Assembly: GCA_028818375.1 (NCBI GenBank)
Contig: JAPPOB010000007.1
Location: forward strand, 38,480 to 102,479
Length of the DNA stretch: 64,000 nt
Source of the DNA: Anaerolineaceae bacterium
Lineage (GTDB): Bacteria > Chloroflexota > Anaerolineae > Aggregatilineales > Phototrophicaceae
Direction: 5' to 3'
Within the stretch, counting starts at the first letter, position 1; the number at the start of each line of letters is the position of its first letter. Below are positions 1-9,339 of the stretch, in pieces. Under the pieces are notes generated by a model. It ran no database searches. It was not told where the DNA came from and worked only from the letters and a program-made list of their open reading frames with translations. The position numbers and the translations under genes are program-made.

Positions 1-82
1 ACAGGACCGTCGTGAGTTCGTCGCCGGCGATGTAGCCCTGCGCGCCCAGGGCCTGACCCAGGGCGGCGGGGGCGTCAGACAT
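1..82 (-). CDS. 5' end of a partial gene, possibly a MoxR-type AAA+ ATPase
   Basis: Only the first 27 codons are in the window; the gene runs off the left edge. Its ATG (82-80) overlaps the uppS stop in an ATGTCTGA junction, so it is probably translationally coupled to uppS and is the last visible member of that operon. The peptide contains ALGAQGYIAGDEL, which resembles the short helical lead-in before the Walker A motif of MoxR/CoxD-like AAA ATPases. No diagnostic motif is visible, so the family is a guess. It does not look like the CdsA protein that often follows uppS, because no hydrophobic segment appears. Confidence 0.4.
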   Translation of the reverse strand, partial: MSDAPAALGQALGAQGYIAGDELTTVL

Positions 83-842
83 GCGGTGTGGAGAGTTTAT
101 GTCGCAGTTGTTCGTCGGTTTCGCCGAAGCGCCGCGTACGGCGGCTGTATTCTTCCAGCGCCTCGCGCAGATGCTCCCGGCCGAAGTCCGGCCAGTAGAC
201 GGCCGTGAAATGGTACTCGGCGTAGCTACCCTGCCAGACGAGGAAATTGCTCAGGCGCCGCTCGCCGCTGGTGCGAATGATGAGGTCCGGGTCGGGCAGG
301 GAGCCGGTGTACATGTAGCGGTCGATCAGGTCCTCGTCGATGGCCTCCGGCGGGATGCCCTCGGCGACGATGCGGCGCACGGCCCGCACGATCTCGTCGC
401 GGCCGCCGTAGTTGAGCGCCACGTTGAGGATCAGGGTGCGGTTGTGGCGCGTCCGGGCCACGGCATGGCGGATCTTGCGCTGCAGCTTGGGGGGGATGCC
501 TTCCAGTTCGCCGATGTGGCGGATCTGCACGCCCTGTTCGTCCAGTTCGCGCAGTTCGCGATCGATGACCAGTTCCAGAGTCTCCATCAACACGCGGATC
601 TCGGCGCGCGGGCGTTTCCAGTTCTCGGTGGAGAAGGCGAAGAGCGTCAGCACCTCGATGCCGGTTTCAACGGCGGCGCGCAGGATTTCGCGCAGGTTTT
701 CCGTGCCCTGGCGATGACCCACCGCCCGCGGCAGGCCGCGCGACCGGGCCCAGCGCCCGTTGCCATCCATGATGATGGCCACGTGCCGCGGCACGTGCAC
801 CGGCGAACTGCCGTTTTGGAAAGCGCCCGTGGTTTTGCTCAT
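75..842 (-). CDS. uppS: Isoprenyl transferase (undecaprenyl diphosphate synthase)
   Basis: Cis-prenyltransferase that condenses isopentenyl diphosphate onto farnesyl diphosphate to make the C55 lipid carrier for cell wall synthesis; acts at the cytoplasmic face of the membrane. At 255 aa it has the usual length. The catalytic motif HVAIIMDGNGRWA lies at residues 20-32, with the magnesium-binding Asp at 26. The C-terminal signature RTSGERRLSNFLVWQ, followed by AEYHF, binds the homoallylic substrate. It lies 18 bp downstream of frr in the cysS-rlmB-frr-uppS operon and overlaps the next gene by 8 bp. The pairing of frr with uppS is conserved in many bacteria, although pyrH is absent here. Confidence 0.97.
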   Translation of the reverse strand: MSKTTGAFQNGSSPVHVPRHVAIIMDGNGRWARSRGLPRAVGHRQGTENLREILRAAVETGIEVLTLFAFSTENWKRPRAEIRVLMETLELVIDRELRELDEQGVQIRHIGELEGIPPKLQRKIRHAVARTRHNRTLILNVALNYGGRDEIVRAVRRIVAEGIPPEAIDEDLIDRYMYTGSLPDPDLIIRTSGERRLSNFLVWQGSYAEYHFTAVYWPDFGREHLREALEEYSRRTRRFGETDEQLRHKLSTPHV

Positions 843-860
843 TGGCGGCCCTGCGCGGGT

Positions 861-1418
861 TCAGACCTCCAGGATTTCCGTTTCCTTGGCCACACCCATC
901 TCATCGATTTTGGAGATGGTGTCATCGGTGAGTTTCTGCACCCTCTCCTGACCCGATTTCATCTCGTCCTCGGAGATCAGCTTTTCGCGCTCGAATTCCT
1001 TCAGGTCGTCATTGGCCGAACGACGGATGTTGCGCGCCGACACGCGCGCATCCTCGATGCGCCGGTTGAGCACCCTCACCAGTTCCTGGCGCCGCTCCCG
1101 CGTCAGGGGCGGCATGTTCAGGCGGATGACGTCGCCATCCGTGCCCGGCGTGGCGCCCACGTTGGCCTGCAAAATGGCGCGCTCGATGCCCTTGATGGCC
1201 GCCTTGTCGTAGGGGCGGATGAGGATTTGCAGGGCCTCGGGCGTCGAAATGTTGGCCAGCTGACGCAACTCCGATTCCTGACCGTAATATTCGACCTTGA
1301 GCCGGTCCACCAGCGCCGTGCTGGCGCGACCGCTGCGGATCCCCGCCAGGTCCTCGCCGAGAAAGGAAAGCGTCGCGCGCATTTTTTCCCTGGCTTCGTC
1401 CATGATGTCGTCAATCAT
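861..1418 (-). CDS. frr: Ribosome recycling factor
   Basis: RRF splits post-termination ribosomes together with EF-G. The 185-aa length is typical. The family-typical stretches are clear: IRSGRAST near residue 27, LNMPPLTRERR near 100, and the helical C-terminal arm with NIRRSANDDLKEFE near 128. The start ATG overlaps the rlmB stop by 4 bp (ATGA), so it is coupled to the methyltransferase gene. There is nothing unusual in the protein itself. Confidence 0.97.
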   Translation of the reverse strand: MIDDIMDEAREKMRATLSFLGEDLAGIRSGRASTALVDRLKVEYYGQESELRQLANISTPEALQILIRPYDKAAIKGIERAILQANVGATPGTDGDVIRLNMPPLTRERRQELVRVLNRRIEDARVSARNIRRSANDDLKEFEREKLISEDEMKSGQERVQKLTDDTISKIDEMGVAKETEILEV

Positions 1419-2206
1419 GGTCGTCCCCCTGTTCCACGGGCGGCCACAGGGGCCGCCTGCCCTTCCCAGCCGCGCGCCTGCCAGGCGCTGTAGAGCGCGA
1501 TGGAGCCGACCGTGGCCACGTTCAGACTGGCGACCTGGCCGCGCATCGGCAATGATAACAGCATATCACAGTTGTCGCGCACCAGCCGACGCATGCCCTG
1601 CCCTTCACTGCCCAGCACCAGCCCCAGCGCCATGTTCAGGTCCGTCTGCCCGAGGGTTGGGATATCTGCCCCGGCCTCCAGACCGACCAGCCACACGTCC
1701 TGCGCCTTGAGCGCTTTCATCGCATTCACCAGGTTGGGTACGCGAATGACGTTCAGATGCTCAATGGCGCCGGCCGAGGCGTTGACCACCGCCGGCGTGA
1801 TGGTCACCGCGTTGCGCTGCGGCAGAAAGACGCCGTGCACACCCACCGCGTCCGCCACGCGCAACAGACTGCCGACGTTCTGCGGGTCCTGCAGCAGGTC
1901 CAGCAGCAACAGAAAGGGGCGCTCGTCGCGCTCCTCTGCCAGGGCCAGCACGTCCTCGCTGGCGGCATAGGGGTAGGGACTGACGCGCAGGACGACGTTT
2001 TGATGATTGGCGCCGTCCGCCAGGTCGTCCATGATGCGGCGCGGCACCCGCCGCAGGGGCAGACCGCGCTCCTCCGCCAGCGCGATGATGACAGCGCTGC
2101 GGCCGCCTTCGTCGGCGCCCTCGGTCAGCAGGAGCTGTTCGCCCTGCCGGCGATTGGCGCGCAGGGCTTCCATTACGGCCCAGTGACCGTAAAGGAAGTC
2201 GCTCAT
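1415..2206 (-). CDS. rlmB: TrmH/SpoU-family rRNA 2'-O-methyltransferase (RlmB-like)
   Basis: SPOUT-fold methyltransferase expected to methylate a ribose 2'-OH in 23S rRNA (G2251 in E. coli RlmB). Length 263 aa. The N-terminus YGHWAVMEALRANRR matches the RlmB substrate-binding domain. The three SPOUT motifs are visible: LDLLQDPQNVGSLLRVAD near residue 101, LVLGSEGQGMRRLV near 195 and LSLPMRGQVASLNV near 212. It overlaps cysS upstream and frr downstream by 4 bp each. The cysS-rlmB pairing is very common, which supports the RlmB name over other TrmH-family members. Confidence 0.93.
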   Translation of the reverse strand: MSDFLYGHWAVMEALRANRRQGEQLLLTEGADEGGRSAVIIALAEERGLPLRRVPRRIMDDLADGANHQNVVLRVSPYPYAASEDVLALAEERDERPFLLLLDLLQDPQNVGSLLRVADAVGVHGVFLPQRNAVTITPAVVNASAGAIEHLNVIRVPNLVNAMKALKAQDVWLVGLEAGADIPTLGQTDLNMALGLVLGSEGQGMRRLVRDNCDMLLSLPMRGQVASLNVATVGSIALYSAWQARGWEGQAAPVAARGTGGRP

Positions 2207-3666
2207 GCCCCCTCCCGGCGCCAGACGGTGCCGCCGGGCCCGTCCTCCAGCACAAAGCCCAGGCCGGCCAGTTCGTCGCGGATGCGATCGCTGGTGGCGT
2301 AATCGCGATTGACGCGGGCTTCGGCGCGCAGGGCGATGAGCAATTCAACCAGGTCGCCCTCGCGCCGGCCGTCGCCGCCCTCCTGCTCCGCCGACGTCAC
2401 AACGCCCAGCACCGCGCCACCCAGATCGCTGTAGAGCGCCTCAATCGCCGCCAGTGTCGACAAACCGGGTCGCGCCGGGCCGTTGAGCAAGGTGTTGACT
2501 TCGCGCGTCAACTCGTGCAGCACCGCCAGGGCCCGTGGCGCATTGAAGTCGTCATTCATCGCCGCCGCGAAGTCCGCGCGGGCGCGCTCCAGGCGCGGCA
2601 GGAAGGCGTTGCCCTCGTCCCCCTCCGCCGCGCTGTTCATGCGCTGCCGCGTCTGCCGCAGGGCGCCCTGCAGGCGCTCCTGACCGGCGGACGCGGCCGC
2701 CAGCGCGTCCTCGCTCCAGGTGACCGGGTTGCTGTAATGGGCGCCGAGGACGAAGGCCCGCAGCGCTTCGGGACGGGCGCGGGTCAGCATGTCGCGCACT
2801 GTGATGAAGTTGCCCAGGCTCTTGGACATCTTGACGGGGATGCCCTCGTCGTCGAGCACCATCAGGCTGCCCACCAGCAGCCAGTAGCGCGCGAAGTCCG
2901 CGTCGTTGGCGCATTCGCTTTGCGCGATCTCGTTTTCGTTGTGCGGGTAGATGTTGTCGATGCCGCCGCCATGGATGTCGAAGGTCGGGCCGAGGTATTT
3001 GCGCGCCATCGCCGAGCATTCGATGTGCCAGCCGGGAAAGCCGACGCCCCAGGGGCTGTTCCAGCGCAGAATGTGCTCCGGCTCGGCCCGCTTCCACAGG
3101 GCGAAGTCCGCCGGATGGCGCTTTTCGTCGCGCACGGCCTCGCGGCTGCCGGCCTCCTGCTCCTCCAGCACGCGGTTGGAAAGCTTGCCGTAGCCCTCGT
3201 GCGACGCGACGTCGAAGTAGACGTTGCCACCCGCGTCATAGGCGTGGCCGCTGCGGATGAGATTCTCGATCATTTCAATCTGTTCGGGCACGTGGGCGCT
3301 GGCGCGCGGAGAAATGTCGGGCCGCTGCACGCCCAGCGCGTCCATGTCGGCGAAGTAACTGCGGGTGTAGGTCTCGACGACCTGCATCGGCCCTGCCTGC
3401 ACCTGACGCGCCTTGCGCAGGATGCGATCCTCGCCACTGTCCAGCAGATGACCGACATCGGTCAGGTTTTGCACGTAGAGGACGTCCCAGGCGCTGTGAC
3501 GCAGCCAGCGGACCATCACGTCGAAGGAGACGTAGGTGCGGGCGTGGCCAATGTGCGCGTCGTCGTAGACGGTGGGGCCGCAGACGTACATGCTGACCTG
3601 GCCCTCCGTCAGCGCTTCAAAGGGCTGTTTCTCGCGTCCGAGCACATTGAACAGCTGCAGGGCCAT
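2203..3666 (-). CDS. cysS: Cysteinyl-tRNA synthetase
   Basis: Class I aminoacyl-tRNA synthetase charging tRNA-Cys. Length 487 aa, typical. The HIGH motif is at residues 38-41, preceded by the zinc ligand Cys29 in CGPTVYD. The other zinc-site elements IECSAMA and [10 protein letters not shown] follow, and KMSKSLGNF is the KMSKS loop. The C-terminus carries the DALR-like anticodon-binding helices. It is the first gene of the operon running left and lies divergent to the sugar transporter at 3821. No T-box-like leader is evident in the 154-bp gap. Confidence 0.97.
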   Translation of the reverse strand: MALQLFNVLGREKQPFEALTEGQVSMYVCGPTVYDDAHIGHARTYVSFDVMVRWLRHSAWDVLYVQNLTDVGHLLDSGEDRILRKARQVQAGPMQVVETYTRSYFADMDALGVQRPDISPRASAHVPEQIEMIENLIRSGHAYDAGGNVYFDVASHEGYGKLSNRVLEEQEAGSREAVRDEKRHPADFALWKRAEPEHILRWNSPWGVGFPGWHIECSAMARKYLGPTFDIHGGGIDNIYPHNENEIAQSECANDADFARYWLLVGSLMVLDDEGIPVKMSKSLGNFITVRDMLTRARPEALRAFVLGAHYSNPVTWSEDALAAASAGQERLQGALRQTRQRMNSAAEGDEGNAFLPRLERARADFAAAMNDDFNAPRALAVLHELTREVNTLLNGPARPGLSTLAAIEALYSDLGGAVLGVVTSAEQEGGDGRREGDLVELLIALRAEARVNRDYATSDRIRDELAGLGFVLEDGPGGTVWRREGA

Positions 3667-3755
3667 GAAGCGCCTCTCTCCTCGCCGCCATAATGGCCGT
3701 CATTCTGGCGCAGAGGGGGCGGGGCTGTCAACGCCCGTGGCAGGCCATTGACTGC

Positions 3756-3783
3756 TTGCAGGCAGCTCGCGACGCGCTAGACT
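3756..3783 (+). promoter_or_regulatory. Candidate promoter of the first sugar ABC cassette
   Basis: TTGCAG (3756-3761) and TAGACT (3778-3783) are separated by 16 bp and end 37 bp upstream of the first permease start. The match is moderate. No operator palindrome was recognised nearby. Confidence 0.35.
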
Positions 3784-3820
3784 CTCCCGCATCCGGCGCA
3801 GCCAAAGGGAGCGGGGTGCC

Positions 3821-4768
3821 ATGAGCCTGGTGAGCGCGCGCAGCGGCACGTCCCGTTCCTTGCTGCGCCTGTCTCTCAGTTCGCGCCAGAGCGAGGCGCT
3901 GACCGGCATCCTGATGGCCTCGCCCTGGATTCTGGGTTTTTTGATCTTCATCGTCGGCCCCATGCTGGTCAGTCTCTATCTGTCCTTCACGCGCTGGGAC
4001 CTCTTCACCGAGCCGCGCTGGATCGGCCTGCGCAACTACGAGCAGCTTTTCCTGCGCGACGCGAAGTTCCTGCTCTCGCTGAAGGTGACCACCATCTACG
4101 CCTTCGTCAGCGTGCCGCTGCAGGTCAGCCTCGGCCTCGTGCTGGCCAACCTGCTCAACCAGAAGATCCGCCTGCTGGGGTTCTTCCGCACCGTCTACTA
4201 CCTGCCCTCGGTGATCGGCGGCATCGCCGTGGCGGTCATGTTCCGCTGGATTTTTGGCACACAGTTCGGACTGATCAACGGCATGCTGGCCACGCTTGGC
4301 ATCCAGGGCCCTTCCTGGCTGGGCGACCCGGACCTGGTGCTGGTCTCCTTCGTTCTGATGAGCATGTGGGGCGCCGGCGCGTCGATGCTGATCTACCTTG
4401 GCGCCTTGCAGGGCATCCCCACCGAACTCTACGAGGCCGCCGACGTCGATGGCGCGGGCAACCTGGCCCGCTTTCTGCGAATCACGGTGCCGATGATGAC
4501 GCCGGTCATCTTCTTCAACATGATCATGGGCATCATCACGGCCCTGCAGGAATTCGTGCTGCCCTTCATCATGACGCGTGGCGGCCCGGCCAATTCGAGC
4601 ACTTTCCTCGTACTCTACCTCTATCGCAACGCCTTCGAACTCTTCAAGATGGGCTACGCCTCGGCGATCGCCTGGATCATCTTTATCTACATCATGGTGC
4701 TGACCATTTTCATCATCCGTTCCTCCAGCATGTGGGTCTACTATGAGGGGTCGCTGAAGGGTCGCTGA
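3821..4768 (+). CDS. Carbohydrate ABC transporter permease, MalF/UgpA type
   Basis: Inner-membrane subunit of a sugar-type ABC importer, 315 aa, which is normal for the family. A cytosolic N-terminus of about 30 residues precedes TM1 (SPWILGFLIFIVGPMLVSL), followed by the usual six-helix core. The EAA loop that contacts the ATPase reads ELYEAADVDGAGNLARF near residue 204. It is followed after 1 bp by the second permease and then by a binding protein. No ATP-binding subunit is encoded in the locus, so a shared MsmX/UgpC-type ATPase elsewhere in the genome is needed. Neighbouring sulfatase and GH51 genes point to an oligosaccharide substrate. Confidence 0.93.
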   Translation: MSLVSARSGTSRSLLRLSLSSRQSEALTGILMASPWILGFLIFIVGPMLVSLYLSFTRWDLFTEPRWIGLRNYEQLFLRDAKFLLSLKVTTIYAFVSVPLQVSLGLVLANLLNQKIRLLGFFRTVYYLPSVIGGIAVAVMFRWIFGTQFGLINGMLATLGIQGPSWLGDPDLVLVSFVLMSMWGAGASMLIYLGALQGIPTELYEAADVDGAGNLARFLRITVPMMTPVIFFNMIMGIITALQEFVLPFIMTRGGPANSSTFLVLYLYRNAFELFKMGYASAIAWIIFIYIMVLTIFIIRSSSMWVYYEGSLKGR

Positions 4769-4769
4769 G

Positions 4770-5648
4770 ATGGCGCAACGGACCGCGCGGCTGCCGGCGC
4801 AGGGCAGCGACACCCGGTGGTCTGAACAGGCAAAACGCCTGTCGATTTACCTCGTGTTGCTGGCGGGCGCGATCATCGTCTTCATCCCCTTCGCCTGGAC
4901 GCTCTCCACCGCGCTCAAGGCGCCCGACCGCCTCGCCGAGTTTCCGCCGCGCTGGATTCCGGACCCGGTCGTCTGGGGCAACTTCCCCGAAGCGGTGACC
5001 ATCAAGCCTTTCGGTCGCTGGTTTCTCAACACGCTTTTCGTGGTCGGCGTGGCCACTACCGGCACCATCATGTCCGCCAGCCTGGTGGCCTTCTCCTTCG
5101 CGCGCCTGCGCTGGCCCGGTCGCAACCTGCTCTTCCTGGTGCTGCTGGCCACCATGATGCTGCCTGACCAGGTGACGCTGATCCCGACCTTTGTACTCTT
5201 CCGCCACCTGGGCTGGGTTAACACCTATCTGCCGCTGGTCGCGCCGCCCTTCTTCGCGCGCAACGCCTTCTTCGTCTTTCTGCTGCGCCAGTTTTTCATG
5301 ACGATCCCGCTGGACCTCGACGACGCCGCGCGCATGGATGGCGCCAGCTATTTCCAGATCTATCTGCGCATCATGCTGCCCATGAGCAAACCGGCGCTGG
5401 CGGTGGCGGCCATCATGTTCTCCCAGTTCAAGTGGAAGGAGTTTCTCGCGCCGCTGATCTACCTCAACAAGCAGGAGATGTTCACCGTCTCGCTGGGCCT
5501 GCGCACCTTCATCGGTGAAAGCTGGGGCACAGAGTGGCACCTGATGATGGCCGCCAACATCATCTTCATGATTCCGCTCATCCTGATTTTCTTTTTCGCC
5601 CAGAAGTACTTCATCCAGGGCGTGGTCATCACCGGCGTCAAGGGATGA
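4770..5648 (+). CDS. Carbohydrate ABC transporter permease, MalG/AraQ type
   Basis: Partner permease of the preceding gene, 292 aa, standard length for the CUT1 MalG group. Six membrane segments are visible, beginning LVLLAGAIIVFIPFAWTL. The EAA loop DLDDAARMDGASYFQIY occurs near residue 180. The start lies 1 bp after the upstream stop, so translation is coupled. This permease has no extra insertions, unlike the MalG-like proteins in the 49-62 kb cluster. Confidence 0.93.
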   Translation: MAQRTARLPAQGSDTRWSEQAKRLSIYLVLLAGAIIVFIPFAWTLSTALKAPDRLAEFPPRWIPDPVVWGNFPEAVTIKPFGRWFLNTLFVVGVATTGTIMSASLVAFSFARLRWPGRNLLFLVLLATMMLPDQVTLIPTFVLFRHLGWVNTYLPLVAPPFFARNAFFVFLLRQFFMTIPLDLDDAARMDGASYFQIYLRIMLPMSKPALAVAAIMFSQFKWKEFLAPLIYLNKQEMFTVSLGLRTFIGESWGTEWHLMMAANIIFMIPLILIFFFAQKYFIQGVVITGVKG

Positions 5649-5736
5649 CGAGCCTGGTTGCCAGGAGAAAGGAGTTGCCCGCGCATCTGCACGATCAATG
5701 CCGGAAATTCATCAGTTGAATGACAGGGAGACCATC

Positions 5737-7029
5737 ATGTCAGAGAACACAGGCAGACTTTCGCGCAGGGGTTTCCTGCGCGCGACGGCGGCGGCCATCG
5801 CTGCACCCGCCCTGGGGCAGGTTGCGACGACGGTCGTTCATGCCCAGGAACCGGTCACCATCCGCCTGACGGCCTGGGGCAACCCCACCGAATTCACCGC
5901 GCGCGAGGCGACCAACGCGCTCTTCGAAGAGGCCCAGGACGCCATCAAGATCGAGTTCATCCACATTCCCGACAGTTACAGCACCAAACTGCAGACCATG
6001 CTGGCCGGCGGCGACTATCCGGACGTGATGTACATCGGCAACGGCTGGACCGTGCCCTTCGTCTCACGCGGGCAGCTGGAATCGCTCGACAGCTACATCG
6101 AACGCGACATGTTCGATACCACGGATATCTTTGAGGCCAACCTGAAGCTTTATCAGGTGGATGGCGTGCAGTACGGCTTCCCGCTGGACGCGCCCAACCA
6201 GCAGATCTTCTACAACGTCTCCTGGTTTGAGGAGATGGGCGTGCCGCGCCCGTCTTCGGACTGGGAGGACGAGAGCTGGAACTGGGACACCTTCCTCGAG
6301 GCGGCCCTGGCCCTCACCGACCGCGACAACAACCGCTGGGGCTTCCAGGTCAAGAACGGCTTCCGCCCCTGGTGGATCTGGGTGACGGCCAACGGCGGCG
6401 GCTTCTACAATGACGATTACACAGCCTGCATACTCAACGAGCCCCCCGCGGTGGAAGCCTTCGAGTTTCTCGCCAGCCTGATCCACGAGCATCAGGTGGC
6501 GCCACCCATCGACGTCGCTTCCGAGATGGGCGCCTGGAACATCTTCGAGGCCGGCGTGGTCGCGATGGACACCTTCTGGCCGGCCATGGGCCGCATGCGC
6601 AACAACATCGGCGACAAGTTCGTCTGGGACGTCGCGCCGCACCCGGCCGGCGCGGCCGGCAAGTCCACTGCCGGCGGCGGCTCCGGCCAGGCCATCTCGG
6701 CCTTTTCGGAGCAGAAGGACGCCGCCTGGGAGTTCCTCAAGTTTATGGCCAGCACCGCCGGCGTCGAGGTCTGGACCGACATCATGGGCATCGTGCCGCC
6801 GCTGCAATCGGTGGCCGCCAGCGATGTCTTCCTCAAGCCCGGCGAGCCGCCGGAGCACATCTCGGTCTTCACCGACGGCGCGCCCTGGCTCCGGCCGGAC
6901 CCGCGCCACGCGACCTTCGCCCAGGCGTCCTCAATCGCCGTCAGCGAGCTGGATCGCCTGTGGATCGGCCAGGCCGGCGCCCAGGAAGTGGCCGACAGCC
7001 TCGTCGCGCAGATCAACGACCTGCTTTAG
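5737..7029 (+). CDS. Tat-exported extracellular solute-binding protein (family 1)
   Basis: Substrate-binding protein of the sugar importer, 430 aa from the ATG at 5737. This start was preferred over 5698 because it follows AGGGAG at good spacing and places the twin-arginine motif LSRRGFLRA near the N-terminus (RR at about residues 9-10). The hydrophobic stretch ends AAPALGQVATTVVHAQ, which suits cleavage after AHA/AQ. There is no lipobox cysteine. The mature part has the aromatic-rich clefts of CUT1 binding proteins (DESWNWDTFLEAA, FRPWWIWVTANGGGF). It is the last gene of the transporter trio, after both permeases, which is the reverse of the usual order. Confidence 0.92.
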   Translation: MSENTGRLSRRGFLRATAAAIAAPALGQVATTVVHAQEPVTIRLTAWGNPTEFTAREATNALFEEAQDAIKIEFIHIPDSYSTKLQTMLAGGDYPDVMYIGNGWTVPFVSRGQLESLDSYIERDMFDTTDIFEANLKLYQVDGVQYGFPLDAPNQQIFYNVSWFEEMGVPRPSSDWEDESWNWDTFLEAALALTDRDNNRWGFQVKNGFRPWWIWVTANGGGFYNDDYTACILNEPPAVEAFEFLASLIHEHQVAPPIDVASEMGAWNIFEAGVVAMDTFWPAMGRMRNNIGDKFVWDVAPHPAGAAGKSTAGGGSGQAISAFSEQKDAAWEFLKFMASTAGVEVWTDIMGIVPPLQSVAASDVFLKPGEPPEHISVFTDGAPWLRPDPRHATFAQASSIAVSELDRLWIGQAGAQEVADSLVAQINDLL

Positions 7030-7041
7030 GCCATCATATGC

Positions 7042-7066
7042 GGGAGGTCCGGCTACCGGGCCTCCC
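7042..7066 (+). other. Stem-loop after the binding-protein gene
   Basis: GGGAGGTCCGG (7042-7052), loop CTA, CCGGGCCTCCC (7056-7066): an 11-bp stem with one G-T pair. A pyrimidine run (TCTCTCTAC) follows instead of a T tract, so this may be a weak terminator or an mRNA-stabilising hairpin protecting the binding-protein transcript. Comparable hairpins follow the other two binding-protein genes. Confidence 0.6.
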
Positions 7067-7089
7067 TCTCTCTACCGGAAAGGCTTCCC

Positions 7090-7752
7090 TTGCTCGCCAT
7101 TCACGACTGCCTGGCAGGACTGGCCAGGAAACGACCACTGTTCCATTCCGAGGCGGATTTCCAACTCGCGCTCGCCTGGCACCTTCAACGCGCGCACCTT
7201 ACTGCGCAGGTAAGACTCGAAGTGCCCTTTGAGGCAAGACAAGGGAATCGTATTCGCGTCGATATCCTGTTTCAGGACAACGACGGACTGGTGTTACTGG
7301 AATTGAAGTACACGACACGTGGCCTGGAGTTAAGCGTTGGGAAAGAAAGTTTCCGGCTTGCCAACCAGGGCGCTCAAGATGTTCGTCGTTACGATTGCAT
7401 AAGGGACATTGTGCGATTGGAAACGCTGGTCAATCAGGGACATTGCAGCCATGGTTACGCCATCCTGCTCAGCAACGACCCTGGCTACTGGACGGCCCCG
7501 CTCTCCCATACAGTAGACGCTCAGTTTCGTTTGCACGAGGACGACAACCCACTGTATGGCACACGACATTGGGACCCCGAAGCTTCCGCCGGAACGAGAC
7601 GTGGGCGGGAAACGCCGCTACCGCTGTCTGGCAGGTATTGCAACCGGTGGCGTGACTATTCGCGCGTCTCCGAGGGTGTCGCCGGTCAGTTTCGCTATTT
7701 GTTGCACGAAGTTCGCGCGGTTGACGCGACCACAGGCGTGGAGACGACATGA
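7090..7752 (+). CDS. Uncharacterised protein with a PD-(D/E)XK nuclease-like core
   Basis: A 220-aa protein starting at TTG 7090, with GGAAAGG just upstream. I cannot assign a named family. Visible features are Glu21 in FHSEADFQLALAW, Asp58 in RVDILF, then a hydrophobic strand leading to E71-L-K73 (LVLLELKY). This is the E...D...ExK arrangement of the restriction-endonuclease-like fold. The C-terminal half has no recognised motif. Its stop overlaps the sulfatase ATG by 4 bp, so it appears co-translated with a carbohydrate enzyme, an unexpected partner. It could be a defence or DNA-repair passenger gene. The family call is inference from motif spacing. Confidence 0.6.
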   Translation: MLAIHDCLAGLARKRPLFHSEADFQLALAWHLQRAHLTAQVRLEVPFEARQGNRIRVDILFQDNDGLVLLELKYTTRGLELSVGKESFRLANQGAQDVRRYDCIRDIVRLETLVNQGHCSHGYAILLSNDPGYWTAPLSHTVDAQFRLHEDDNPLYGTRHWDPEASAGTRRGRETPLPLSGRYCNRWRDYSRVSEGVAGQFRYLLHEVRAVDATTGVETT

Positions 7753-9239
7753 GCGAGCGGCCCAACATCGTCATCATCATGAGCGACCAGCAGCGCGCCG
7801 ACGTCTCCGCGCGCGAGGGCTTCGCCCTGGATACCACGCCTTTCCTCGACGCCCTGGCGACGGAGGGCGTCTGGTTCAAGCGCGCCTACACTTCCATGCC
7901 CGCCTGCCTGCCGGCCCGCGTCAGCATGTTGACCGGGCGCTATCCCGGCGCGACCCGCGCCCGCACCAACCACAACGGGGAGGACGTCACCTGCGAACGC
8001 GACCTCTACCAGTTGCTGCGCGAAGCTGGCTACCGCACGGCGCTCTGTGGCAAGAACCACAGCCACGTCGGCCCCGACGACATGGACCACTACTTCCCGC
8101 TGGGGCATCACGGCGGCTTCGGCCCGGAACGCACGCCGGCGGAAGTGGCCTTCGACGACTACCTCGCCGGCCTGCGTCACCGGGCCGACTTCAAGCCCGC
8201 GCCCGGCGGCGTCGAGGTCCAGTGCCCCTACCGCGCCGTCAGCAGCGCCATCGATTTCGTCGACAGCGCCGCTGACGAGCCCTTCTTCCTGTGGCTCTCC
8301 TTCCCGGAACCGCACAACCCCTACCAGGCGCCGGAGCCTTACTTCTCGCTCTTTCCGCCCGACACGCTGCCGCCCACGCTCTCCGACGTCTCCGCGCTGG
8401 AGGGCAAGAGCTTCAAGTACCGCTGGCTGCGGCAGATCGGCGAGACCGCCTTCACCGACTATGCGGAACAACTGCCACAGGCGCGCAGCAACTACTTCGC
8501 CATCCTGCGCCTGATCGACGACCAGGTGCGCCGCTTCGTCGGGCATCTGGACGCGCGCGGTCTGCGCGACAACACCATCCTCTTCTTCCTCTCCGACCAC
8601 GGCGACTACGTCGGCGAGTACGGCCTGGTGCGCAAGGGCGCCGAGCTGCCGGAGGTGCTGGTGCGCATCCCCTTCCAGGTCTGCGGGCCGGGCATCCTGG
8701 CCGGCGCGGAGCCCCACGAGGCGCACGTCAGCATCGTCGACATCCTGCCCACGCTCTGCGAGGCGACCGGTATCCCCGTACCGGACGGCGTGCAGGGACG
8801 CAGTCTCTGGCCGCTGCTGAGCGGCGACGACTGGCCGCGCGAGGAATTCGCCAGCGCCTACGCCGAGCAGGGTTTCGGCGGCCTGCACTACACGGAAGAC
8901 GACGACTTCGACCCGCAGCAGGACGGCTTCCACCCCGCCATCAGCTTCGACGAACTTAATGGCTGGACGCAGAGCGGCAACATGCGCATGCTGCGCCGCG
9001 GCGACTGGAAGCTGCTCTTCGACATGCAGGGCCGCGGTCAACTCTACAACCTGGCGCAGGACCCGGTCGAGCTGAACGACCTCTATGATGACCCGGCCTG
9101 TGCGGCCATCCGGGGCGAACTGCTGGCCGAATTGCTGGCCTGGACCCTGCGCGCCCAGGACCCCCTGCCGCATCCGCGCCGCCGCTACCGCTTCAAGTCC
9201 GACCCGCGCAATTACTGGTCACCGTACCGGGAGTCGTGA
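7749..9239 (+). CDS. Sulfatase (formylglycine-dependent, S1 family)
   Basis: Alkaline-phosphatase-superfamily sulfatase that hydrolyses sulfate esters, 496 aa. The metal site starts with NIVIIMSDQQRAD (residues 6-18). The sulfatase signature C53-L-P-A-R57 provides the Cys that is converted to formylglycine, followed by SMLTGRYP. A second metal-binding segment FFLSDHGDYVGEYGL lies near residue 279. No signal peptide is visible, so the enzyme is probably cytoplasmic and acts on imported sulfated sugars. It overlaps the upstream gene by 4 bp and is followed by a clear terminator. Exact substrate cannot be read from sequence; the GH51 gene next to it suggests a sulfated arabinose-containing glycan. 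Confidence 0.93.
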   Translation: MSERPNIVIIMSDQQRADVSAREGFALDTTPFLDALATEGVWFKRAYTSMPACLPARVSMLTGRYPGATRARTNHNGEDVTCERDLYQLLREAGYRTALCGKNHSHVGPDDMDHYFPLGHHGGFGPERTPAEVAFDDYLAGLRHRADFKPAPGGVEVQCPYRAVSSAIDFVDSAADEPFFLWLSFPEPHNPYQAPEPYFSLFPPDTLPPTLSDVSALEGKSFKYRWLRQIGETAFTDYAEQLPQARSNYFAILRLIDDQVRRFVGHLDARGLRDNTILFFLSDHGDYVGEYGLVRKGAELPEVLVRIPFQVCGPGILAGAEPHEAHVSIVDILPTLCEATGIPVPDGVQGRSLWPLLSGDDWPREEFASAYAEQGFGGLHYTEDDDFDPQQDGFHPAISFDELNGWTQSGNMRMLRRGDWKLLFDMQGRGQLYNLAQDPVELNDLYDDPACAAIRGELLAELLAWTLRAQDPLPHPRRRYRFKSDPRNYWSPYRES

Positions 9240-9339
9240 CGGCGTCGGCGCATCGCTGCGCCGGAGGTGGCGCCGGGCGCACTCATGGACGTGTTCAGAG
9301 GTATCGGATAGACGAATCATTGGCCGACCGTTTTCCCCA

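Noticed and set aside
3667-3820. A T-box or other riboswitch upstream of cysS
   Set aside because: The 154-bp divergent region lacks a T-box sequence, specifier-loop structure or terminator hairpin.
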